Source of the DNA: JAIRMO01 sp046533115
Lineage (GTDB): Bacteria > Spirochaetota > Spirochaetia > Treponematales > Breznakiellaceae
Direction of reading: 5' to 3'
NCBI RefSeq assembly: GCF_046533115.1
Contig: NZ_JAJQRC010000063.1
Coordinates: 1 to 11,655 of the forward strand
Length of the DNA: 11,655 nt
This document shows positions 6,781-11,647 of the stretch, piece by piece. Positions within the stretch are counted from its first letter, which is position 1, and each line of letters opens with the position of its first letter. Below the pieces are notes generated by a model. That model was not told the DNA's origin. It was given only the letters and a program-made list of their open reading frames with translations, and did no database searches. The position numbers and the translations under genes were made by a program.

Positions 6781-7563
6781 TTACCGTTGGGCCGCCGCGA
6801 TGAGGGTTACCGCCCGGTGATCGTAGGGGGATTCATCCCAGTCGCCGTAGAGTTCCACCGAGGAAAAGCCGGCTTCCCGGAGGAGGGTCCGCAGTTCCGA
6901 GGCGGCGTAGAGCCGTTGGGTAAAGGTCCGCTCGATCCGGCGGTCTTCCCGGATGAGGATCCACCGGTTTTGCAGGCTCCCCCAGGAGTCCCGGGGGGCA
7001 TACTGGGTAAGGACCAGGTATCCCGCCCGCTCGAACCAGTCGGCTTCCACAAAATCCCTGACCGCGATCTCCTTGCCCAGGGTTTCGATGATAAAGACCC
7101 CCCCGGGTTTAAGGGAATCGTAGACGTTTTTTACCATAAGCCGGTCATCCCGGGGGTCTTCAAAATAGCCGAAGGAAGTATAGAGGTTAACCGCCGCATC
7201 AAAAGCGCCGGGCCGTTTAAAGGAACGGGCGTCGGCGCGGACCAATTCAACCTCCAGCTTTTCATAGGCCGCGTCCTCCCGGGCGGCGGCGAGGTAGGCT
7301 TCGGTGATATCCACCCCGGTAGGATAAAAGCCCCGCCGGGCCAGTTCCAGGGTGATCCGCCCGAATCCGCAGCAGAGATCCAGTATCCGGGGAGGGCCTT
7401 TGGGGGGAACCGCCGGGGTTTCATCGTACAGTCTGAGCTTTGACAAGCGGGTAACCCCGTCGGCAACCGCGGGGACCTCGTTCCACCGTTTGGCGTCGAA
7501 TATGATGGGAGCATATTCCTCCCAAAAGGAGGCGTCCAAAAACCATTCTTGTTTTACATCCAT
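6781..7563 (-). CDS. Class I SAM-dependent methyltransferase, substrate unknown
   Basis: The product has 260 residues from the ATG at 7563, with GAGGA about 7 nt upstream; a longer frame to 7593 lacks this support. A Rossmann methyltransferase fold is indicated by motif I ILDLCCGFGRITLELARRG (60-78), the acidic residue that binds the SAM ribose in PTGVDIT (D85), the motif around RADAR (109-113), and motif IV-like FDAAVNLYTSFGYF (121-134), followed by MVKNVYDSLKPGGVFIIE (143-160). The N-terminal EWFLDASFWEEYAPIIFD is typical of small stand-alone bacterial methyltransferases annotated only as methyltransferase domain proteins. It lies 69 nt upstream of the helicase on the same strand with no terminator seen, so it may belong to the same transcript. 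An RNA or ribosomal substrate would be consistent with that but is not shown. Confidence 0.85.
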   Translation of the reverse strand: MDVKQEWFLDASFWEEYAPIIFDAKRWNEVPAVADGVTRLSKLRLYDETPAVPPKGPPRILDLCCGFGRITLELARRGFYPTGVDITEAYLAAAREDAAYEKLEVELVRADARSFKRPGAFDAAVNLYTSFGYFEDPRDDRLMVKNVYDSLKPGGVFIIETLGKEIAVRDFVEADWFERAGYLVLTQYAPRDSWGSLQNRWILIREDRRIERTFTQRLYAASELRTLLREAGFSSVELYGDWDESPYDHRAVTLIAAAQR

Positions 7564-7611
7564 TATGTTATATCCTCGTCCGGAGGCTGGCATCCGTCGC
7601 AGTGTTTTTTA

Positions 7612-7640
7612 TTGACTGTGTAAGTTAATTATAGCATATT
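7612..7640 (+). promoter_or_regulatory. Promoter of the lipoprotein gene, predicting a leaderless mRNA
   Basis: TTGACT (7612-7617) and CATATT (7635-7640) are separated by exactly 17 nt. Transcription would be expected to start about 6-8 nt later, at 7646-7648, which coincides with the ATG of the lipoprotein gene. There is no SD sequence before that ATG, which agrees with leaderless translation. Confidence 0.5.
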
Positions 7641-7647
7641 CATACAT

Positions 7648-8463
7648 ATGACGACAATTTGTTTTAAGAAGCGGACCTGGATCCTCCCGGTCCTATCCCT
7701 GGTGTTCGCCGCCTGTGTTGGGGGACCCAAAAACCCGGTCCCGGAAAAGGGACCCCATGCTCAAACCGCTCCGTATGAGGCGATAATCTTTAATAAGACG
7801 ACCGTGCTTTTCCCTGATCAGGGCAAAAAAAGCCCCCGGATGGAATTATCCCTCATCCTGCTGGATCCCGCGGGGGACGAGCTGCTCAAAAGCCTCCTCT
7901 ATGAGGGATTAAGTCCCGAGGAATACGCGGCCCACCTTATCCGGGACTATGAAGATTCCTACTTTGATGTCCGTACCCAGACGGAGGATCCGGACATACG
8001 ATCTTCCGCCGTATTAAACTGGACCTACAAGGAACTCCATAAGGTCCAGGCCTACTCCCGGCTGCAGGTAATTGGCCGGTTCAAGGAGTACTATACCGGC
8101 GGCGCCCATGGTATGCGGGAAAAGAACTATTTTGTTATTGATTTAGTTGAAAAAAAGCAGATCCGCCTGAAGGATCTGTTTCTTGAGGGGACAAAGGAGG
8201 CGCTCAAAACCCGGGTGGAAGACGCCTTACGGGCGTATTCATCCCTGGAACCGGGGGCCCCCCTCTCCTCAGGGTATTATTTTAACGATTCGGTGGAACC
8301 ATCGGAAAACTTTTTCCTTACCACCGGGGGTATTGGTTTTTATTGGGACCCCTATGAGATAGCCCCCTATTCGGTGGGCCCGGTGAAAATAATCATTCCC
8401 TATGCGGATATAGAGGATCTATTGAATCCCCGGGGAAAATTTCTGATATCCCAATTAAATTAG
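7648..8463 (+). CDS. DUF3298-like (RsiV/PdaC-type) lipoprotein
   Basis: The product has 271 residues. The N-terminus KKRTWILPVLSLVFAAC is a lipoprotein signal with lipid-modified Cys23; the residue at -3 is Phe, acceptable in the relaxed spirochaetal lipobox. The central part contains SRLQVIGRFKEYYTGGAHGMREKNYFVIDLVEKKQIRLKDLF (residues 137-178). YYTGGAHG followed by a strand, a K-x-I-x-L-x-D-LF turn and a final FYWDPYEIAPYSVGPVKIIIPY segment are the hallmarks of DUF4163/DUF3298 proteins such as RsiV and the PdaC C-terminal region, which occur as cell-envelope proteins and bind muropeptide ligands in the known RsiV case. No anti-sigma or deacetylase domain is fused here. It is divergent from the methyltransferase, with an 84-nt shared gap. 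Confidence 0.8.
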   Translation: MTTICFKKRTWILPVLSLVFAACVGGPKNPVPEKGPHAQTAPYEAIIFNKTTVLFPDQGKKSPRMELSLILLDPAGDELLKSLLYEGLSPEEYAAHLIRDYEDSYFDVRTQTEDPDIRSSAVLNWTYKELHKVQAYSRLQVIGRFKEYYTGGAHGMREKNYFVIDLVEKKQIRLKDLFLEGTKEALKTRVEDALRAYSSLEPGAPLSSGYYFNDSVEPSENFFLTTGGIGFYWDPYEIAPYSVGPVKIIIPYADIEDLLNPRGKFLISQLN

Positions 8464-8511
8464 TACCTTGTAAACACTAATATACCTGATATATGGGAGA
8501 AAGAGAATTCG

Positions 8512-8539
8512 ACCACGAAGGCGAAGAAGGCGCAGAAGG
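8512..8539. repeat. Short dispersed GGCG/AAGG repeat
   Basis: ACCACGAAGGCG-AAGAAGGCG-CAGAAGG is a purine-rich stretch in the non-coding gap. A related sequence, ACCACCAAGGCGCACAAGG, is on the minus strand at 2725-2742, also intergenic. This type of short AAGGCG-rich sequence commonly recurs in intergenic DNA. Two degenerate copies are all that can be seen here. Confidence 0.35.
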
Positions 8540-8594
8540 AAGTCGAAAATAGGGAAATTTGTCAACTTTTATCGGTTAAGGCTCTCCCTGATAT

Positions 8595-8643
8595 CCTCCG
8601 ATAATAAATCATACGTCCTTGAGGACCTATGATTTAGAGGAGG
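8595..8643 (+). promoter_or_regulatory. Long hairpin that can sequester the Shine-Dalgarno of the 71-aa gene
   Basis: TAAATCATA (8605-8613) pairs perfectly with TATGATTTA (8628-8636); after a C-C mismatch, GTCC (8615-8618) pairs with GGAC (8623-8626) around a TTGA loop. Outside this stem, CCTCC (8595-8599) is the exact complement of GGAGG (8639-8643), which is the SD of the following gene. The whole can form one extended stem closing over the ribosome site. Confidence 0.6.
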
Positions 8644-8651
8644 TTTTTAGT

Positions 8652-8867
8652 ATGAAACGGTATTATATTAAAACGCTTAACCGTGACCGGATTGAATATT
8701 TTGATATCCTTGGAGAAAACGACGAGGGCTACCGGATACGGCTTACCAAGATAAAGGACGGGGATGAAAAAACCCTTGAAGACTCGATGTCCCGGACGCT
8801 CTTTGACGTATGCCTTAAAACCGGCTATATCTATGAGCTGGAAGAGCTTGCTTCGTCGGTGGCATAG
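8652..8867 (+). CDS. Small hypothetical protein, 71 aa
   Basis: The start at 8652 has GAGGAGG 8 nt upstream; an upstream in-frame ATG at 8619 lies inside the regulatory hairpin and has no SD. The product (MKRYYIKTLNRDRIEYFDIL...YELEELASSVA) is a soluble, highly charged protein with a basic first half and an acidic C-terminus. A strand-rich beginning (YYIKTL, RIEYFDIL, YRIRLTKI) is followed by a helical end (LEDSMSRTLFDVCLKTGYIYELEEL). It has one Cys and no signal peptide or membrane helix. It does not match a named family that I recognise. It stands alone between the lipoprotein gene and the tRNA region, with a strong but occludable SD, which suggests translational control. It may be a conserved small spirochaetal protein, but I cannot confirm this. 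Confidence 0.65.
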   Translation: MKRYYIKTLNRDRIEYFDILGENDEGYRIRLTKIKDGDEKTLEDSMSRTLFDVCLKTGYIYELEELASSVA

Positions 8868-8877
8868 TGGTCTATGA

Positions 8878-8921
8878 CCGGTACCAGGCATAGGTCAGCC
8901 AAAACAACTGTCTGGTACCGG
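8878..8921 (+). terminator. Inverted repeat after the 71-aa gene, possible terminator or protein site
   Basis: CCGGTACCAG (8878-8887) and CTGGTACCGG (8912-8921) are perfect 10-bp inverted repeats separated by 24 nt, beginning 10 nt after the stop codon. No U tract follows immediately (T-rich runs come only from about 8943). It is therefore not a classical intrinsic terminator and could equally stabilise the mRNA 3' end. Confidence 0.4.
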
Positions 8922-9006
8922 CGCAGCCCTGGTAAAAACCATCATTTTTGTAGGTTTTCTGGGTTTTTTTACTAAAAATTACTTTTATGTATCTTCTAAA
9001 ACAGGG

Positions 9007-9057
9007 CGAAAATGAAATCGGCCCCTGCTTTTCAAAATGACGCAAACTTCATTTTCG
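9007..9057. repeat. 10-bp inverted repeat upstream of the tRNA-Asp promoter
   Basis: CGAAAATGAA (9007-9016) and TTCATTTTCG (9048-9057) are perfectly complementary with a 31-nt spacer. A third, smaller palindrome, GTGAT-GACGT-ATCAC (9067-9081), sits 6 nt before the promoter -35 box. Either could be a regulator site. The rest of 8922-9087 is AT-rich and holds no ORF or RNA that I recognise. Confidence 0.4.
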
Positions 9058-9087
9058 GTTGCTTTTGTGATGACGTATCACGACCTA

Positions 9088-9116
9088 TTGACTATTTATT
9101 AATTTCATACTAGGAT
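9088..9116 (+). promoter_or_regulatory. Promoter of tRNA-Asp
   Basis: TTGACT (9088-9093), a 17-nt spacer and TAGGAT (9111-9116) lie 12 nt before the tRNA 5' end. The spacing and AT-rich surroundings fit a strong housekeeping promoter. It would also transcribe the repeat array that follows the tRNA. Confidence 0.75.
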
Positions 9117-9128
9117 AAAAAAACTTAG

Positions 9129-9203
9129 GGGGGCGTAGCGAAGTTGGTTTATCGCGCTGGCCTGTCAAGCCGGAGATCGCGGGTTCAAGCCCCGTCGCTC
9201 CCG
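9129..9203 (+). tRNA. tRNA-Asp (anticodon GTC)
   Basis: This is a 75-nt cloverleaf. The acceptor GGGGGCG pairs with CGCTCCC (one G-T), followed by discriminator G. The D stem is GCGA/TCGC, the anticodon stem CTGGC/GCCGG with loop CTGTCAA (anticodon GTC), and the T stem GCGGG/CCCGT with loop TTCAAGC. CCA is not encoded. The 3' half of the T arm and acceptor, CAAGCCCCGTCGCTCC, is the sequence that recurs at 9346, 9505 and 9664. The 3' end is thus shared with the first repeat unit, as happens when an element integrates into a tRNA gene and restores its end. Confidence 0.97.
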
Positions 9204-9679
9204 AAGAATGAGAAATATGGCGGTATAAGCGGGGCTTGAAACGAAGCCCCCGCCGAGCGAAGGCGAGGAAAAGGCGGCAGGGATGCCGCCGGCAGGGGGC
9301 GGAGACGGCCTGGAGGGAGCGGACAGGAGGTCCGAGACCGGAAGGCAAGCCCCGTCGCTCCCGAAGAATTGTTTATAACAGGAAAAGGCGGGGCTTGAAA
9401 CGGAGCCCCCACCGAGCGGAAGCGAGGAAAAGGCGGCAGGGATGCCGCCGGCAGGGGGCGGAGACGGCCTGGAGGGAGCGGACAGGAGGTCCGGGACCGG
9501 AAGGCAAGCCCCGTCGCTCCCGAAGAATTGTTTATAACAGGAAAAGGCGGGGCTTGAAACGGAGCCCCCGCCGAGCGGAAGCGAGGAAAAGGCGGCAGGG
9601 ATGCCGCCGGCAGGGGGCGGAGACGGCCTGGAGGGAACGGACAGGAGGTCCGGGACCGGAAGGCAAGCCCCGTCGCTCC
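9186..9679. repeat. Tandem array of three 159-160 bp units, each starting with the tRNA-Asp 3' end
   Basis: CAAGCCCCGTCGCTCC begins at 9186 (inside the tRNA), 9346, 9505 and 9664, giving units of 160, 159 and 159 bp and a final 16-bp partial copy. Units 2 and 3 are almost identical. Unit 1 differs mainly in the 25 nt after the tRNA end. Each unit has a hairpin GGCGGGG-CT/AG-CCCCCGCC, a second GGCGGCA-GGGA-TGCCGCC, and a GC-rich stretch ending GGACCGGAAGG. Each also holds CGGGGCTTG (9230, 9389, 9548), the reverse complement of the first 9 nt of the shared core. The array can be read as ORFs on both strands only because 159 is divisible by three. The repeated ESNPRPLG-type product is a well-known artefact of translating tRNA antisense. 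I regard the units as non-coding. Confidence 0.9.
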
Positions 9680-9693
9680 TGTTGCAAATTAGT

Positions 9694-9722
9694 GGAGTTG
9701 CCCGGGGCAACTCCAAATTTTT
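9694..9722 (+). terminator. Intrinsic terminator-like hairpin after the repeat array
   Basis: GGAGTTGCC (9694-9702), loop CGG, and GGCAACTCC (9706-9714) form a perfect 9-bp stem, followed by AAATTTTT. It would end transcripts starting at the tRNA-Asp promoter, giving a roughly 600-nt structured RNA after the tRNA. Confidence 0.65.
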
Positions 9723-9739
9723 CTCCGCTGGGAGAAAAA
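9718..9739 (+). promoter_or_regulatory. Second hairpin abutting the tRNA-Pro 5' end
   Basis: TTTTTCTCC (9718-9726), loop GCTG, and GGAGAAAAA (9731-9739) form a perfect 9-bp stem that ends one base before tRNA-Pro. It shares its T-run with the preceding terminator. It might act as a processing signal. No separate tRNA-Pro promoter is evident between the two hairpins. Confidence 0.4.
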
Positions 9740-9812
9740 CGGGCAGTAGCGCAGTTGGTAGCGCGCTTGGTTCGGGACCAAGAGGTCGCGGGTTCGACTC
9801 CCGCCTACCCGA
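9740..9812 (+). tRNA. tRNA-Pro (anticodon CGG)
   Basis: This is a 73-nt cloverleaf: D stem GCGC/GCGC, anticodon stem CTTGG/CCAAG with loop TTCGGGA (anticodon CGG, G37 as usual for Pro), T stem GCGGG/CCCGC with loop TTCGACT, discriminator A. The acceptor CGGGCAG/CTACCCG contains one mismatch, C5 opposite A68; all other pairs are standard. No CCA is encoded. It is the last gene before the recombinase region, and its 3' end is not repeated elsewhere in the window. Confidence 0.95.
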
Positions 9813-9818
9813 TGACAC

Positions 9819-9841
9819 AATTCCTTATGTTGTAAGGAATT
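9819..9841 (+). terminator. Hairpin after tRNA-Pro
   Basis: AATTCCTTA (9819-9827), loop TGTTG, and TAAGGAATT (9833-9841) form a perfect 9-bp stem 6 nt after the tRNA. There is no following T-run, so termination or 3'-end processing are both possible. Confidence 0.5.
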
Positions 9842-10128
9842 ATCCGAGAGTATGCTAAGCAGCAGCAGGATAAGGGACAGTTTTGAACCTTATTTTGAAC
9901 CTAAAAAAGAACAGGGCTGCTTGGTTTTATTAAAAGGGAGTGGCCTCGCAGCCGTCAGGATGGACCGTGTTATGGTTCAAAGGGCGGTATAAAAGATCGG
10001 GGGCGCCGGAGAGGCGGACGCTAAAGGACGGCTAAGGGAAAAACCTTACTGCCCGGCAATCCTCTCCATAAAGCTGGTTGTCGCCTTTGTACCATGAGGC
10101 TCGGAGTGGTGCGGAGAAGGAGATAACT
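9842..10128 (+). promoter_or_regulatory. Recombinase upstream region: repeated TTTGAACC sites and folded leader
   Basis: There is no gene here. TTTTGAACC occurs twice, 12 nt apart (9881-9889, 9893-9901), and its inverse GGTTCAAA at 9974-9981, just before a -10-like TATAAA (9988-9993). This arrangement suits binding sites for the recombinase or an excisionase and possible autoregulation. Downstream, GGAGAGG (10008-10014) can pair with CCTCTCC (10061-10067), enclosing TAAGG (10033-10037)/CCTTA (10044-10048), a nested fold of about 60 nt. The SD AAGGAG is at 10117-10122. No good -35 box matches the -10. Confidence 0.4.
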
Positions 10129-11307
10129 ATGCACGCACCTTTTCATGTGGTAAAACTTAAAAACACCGCTGGCAGGACCTATTATCAGGTCCGTTTTTTT
10201 GACGAAAAGGGAAAAATTGTCAAGAGGAAAAGCTATCCGCCCGGAACCTCCCGTACGCGGGTCTGTCTGCTCGCTCAGGAAGCTTTAGCCCAGGGGATCA
10301 TCCCTTCTTCCCTGGATCCTGCAGCCGTAACCTATTTGGAGGAATTCTGGTCGGCAGATTCCCCCTATTTCAAGTCGCAAGCCTTGCGGGGAAAACCGCT
10401 CTCCGTATCCTATCGTAAGGCCGGGTTCTATGGACTGAAACATTTTAAGCCCTATCTGGAAGGCAAGCTGATGAGCCAGCTTACCCCTGAAGGACTTGAA
10501 GCGTTTGCCGAAACGCTTGCTCTGAAGGGTATAAACCCTCGTTCCATTAACCTCGGCCTTGCGGCAATCAAGCGGCCATACGCGCTGTATTGCAAGAAGC
10601 TGCACATCCCGAACAATCTGTCCAGCGTAGAGCCTCATATGGAAAAACCCAAAGAACGGGGAACCCTCACCGAAGATGAATTAGGAAAAATTATTCTTTC
10701 CCAGGCTGACAGCCGTTACCGGTTGGTGGTACTTCTTGGGGCCATGTGTGGGTTGAGAAAGGGGGAAGTCCGGGGGCTTAAACATGAAGATATTGATTAT
10801 GAGAACAAGCTGCTTACGGTACGGCATAATCTCGTCCTGAACGAGGAAGGAATGAAAGCGCCGAAATGCAAGAGTTTTCGTACGGTTCCGCTCCCCAAGC
10901 AGGTATTATACCTCATACGTGAAGTACAAGCGGCTTATGAGGCGTTTTTCCAACGGCCGTGTCAATATGTAGTGCCTAATCGAGCCGGTCCGGATAAGCC
11001 ATGCAATGGGATAACCGTGAAAAGAGGATTTCAGGAGGTGCTCAAAGCAATTGGCATTACTGAGGAGGTACGGAAGGAACGGAATCTGGTATATCACTCC
11101 GCCGGCAGGCATACGTTCATAACGCTCCTCCAAAAGAAGGGGATTCCTCCGTTTATGGTTGCCGGACTGAGCGGCCATAGAAGCCTCGCGATGGTGGATA
11201 CTTATACCCACTTTGAAAAAGGACACATGGATTTTGGTACCGCACGGGCGGCAATAGAGCACGCTGGTCAATATGAAGTTACGAAGGATTACGTTACCCC
11301 TGTATGA
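10129..11307 (+). CDS. Tyrosine recombinase / phage-type integrase
   Basis: The product has 392 residues from the ATG at 10129, with AAGGAG 6 nt upstream; an upstream in-frame ATG at 10078 lacks this. Residues 1-60 (VVKLKNTAGRTYYQVRFFDEKGKI) form a small strand-rich N-terminal module like the arm-site-binding domain of integrative-element integrases. Residues of about 65-170 are the SAM-like core-binding domain. The catalytic domain has R210 (CGLRKGEVRGL), K248 (APKCKSFRTVPLP), H323 and R327 (YHSAGRHTF), H350 (LSGHRSLAMVDTYTHF) and the nucleophile Y359, so the full R-K-H-R-H-Y set is intact. This type makes site-specific crossovers at tRNA 3' ends. It is the nearest recombinase to the tRNA-Asp array (450 nt away). 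An active enzyme is likely. Its real attachment site is not proven by the window. Confidence 0.93.
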   Translation: MHAPFHVVKLKNTAGRTYYQVRFFDEKGKIVKRKSYPPGTSRTRVCLLAQEALAQGIIPSSLDPAAVTYLEEFWSADSPYFKSQALRGKPLSVSYRKAGFYGLKHFKPYLEGKLMSQLTPEGLEAFAETLALKGINPRSINLGLAAIKRPYALYCKKLHIPNNLSSVEPHMEKPKERGTLTEDELGKIILSQADSRYRLVVLLGAMCGLRKGEVRGLKHEDIDYENKLLTVRHNLVLNEEGMKAPKCKSFRTVPLPKQVLYLIREVQAAYEAFFQRPCQYVVPNRAGPDKPCNGITVKRGFQEVLKAIGITEEVRKERNLVYHSAGRHTFITLLQKKGIPPFMVAGLSGHRSLAMVDTYTHFEKGHMDFGTARAAIEHAGQYEVTKDYVTPV

Positions 11308-11326
11308 TAAAAAGAGCCTGTACCCT

Positions 11327-11350
11327 CCGCCGTCCTTAAGAGGACGGCGG
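11327..11350 (+). terminator. Terminator-like hairpin after the recombinase
   Basis: CCGCCGTCCT (11327-11336), loop TAAG, and AGGACGGCGG (11341-11350) form a perfect 10-bp GC-rich stem 19 nt after the stop codon, followed by GGATTATTT. The U tract is poor, but the stem is very stable. Confidence 0.6.
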
Positions 11351-11531
11351 GGATTATTTGGCGGGCGTAATGAATGACGAAATCAGAGCTGTTCAAGTTG
11401 CTAGCAGCTAATGCTTTGTAGATAGCATTTATCAAAATTTGGTTAGTTTTGGGAAATGCTGTATGCATTAAGAAATTAACAATTTATATGGGACAGTTCC
11501 AAAAAATTTAACAAATTCTTGGAGTATTGAC
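11351..11531. other. AT-rich non-coding spacer with repeated AATGCT motifs
   Basis: I see no ORF or RNA gene. AATGCT (11410-11415), AGCATTT (11424-11430) and AAATGCT (11454-11460) are inverted or direct copies of one hexamer. GGGACAGTT (11490-11498) repeats the same 9-mer found upstream of the recombinase at 9874-9882. These could be protein sites or element borders. Confidence 0.3.
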
Positions 11532-11560
11532 TTGACATATTAAAAAAGATTTTATATACT
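11532..11560 (+). promoter_or_regulatory. Near-consensus sigma-70 promoter
   Basis: TTGACA (11532-11537) is a perfect -35 box. After exactly 17 nt comes TATACT (11555-11560), one base from the consensus -10. Transcription would begin about 11567 and produce an 80-nt leader before the final ATG. Confidence 0.8.
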
Positions 11561-11645
11561 AAACCACTAGTGTCCAAAACAGGAACAGATTCTACCATAC
11601 GAACTCCTGCTGAACTGATAATATTGCCGGTGGTTTAGGAGGAGG
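11560..11645 (+). promoter_or_regulatory. Folded 5' UTR with possible anti-Shine-Dalgarno switch
   Basis: TAAACCAC (11560-11567) and GTGGTTTA (11630-11637) are perfect 8-bp inverted repeats closing a 62-nt domain. The predicted transcription start is close to the first arm, so this outer pairing may be only partly present in the RNA. Inside, CAGGA (11580-11584) pairs with TCCTG (11605-11609). The same CTCCT (11604-11608) is also complementary to the SD AGGAG at 11637-11641. Two mutually exclusive pairings are thus possible. I do not match it to a known riboswitch class. Confidence 0.4.
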
Positions 11646-11647
11646 CG

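Noticed and set aside
9186..9679. CRISPR array
   Set aside because: Units of 159 bp with nearly identical whole sequences; there are no short repeats with variable spacers and no cas genes.
9165..9835. Long open frames on both strands across the repeat array
   Set aside because: The frames stay open because the 159-bp unit is a multiple of three and GC-rich. They run through two tRNA genes, and the minus-strand product begins with the well-known ESNPRPLG tRNA-antisense artefact.
11560..11645. Known riboswitch (preQ1, SAM, THF, c-di-GMP or fluoride class)
   Set aside because: The conserved core sequences of these classes, as I remember them, are absent; only generic pairings can be shown.
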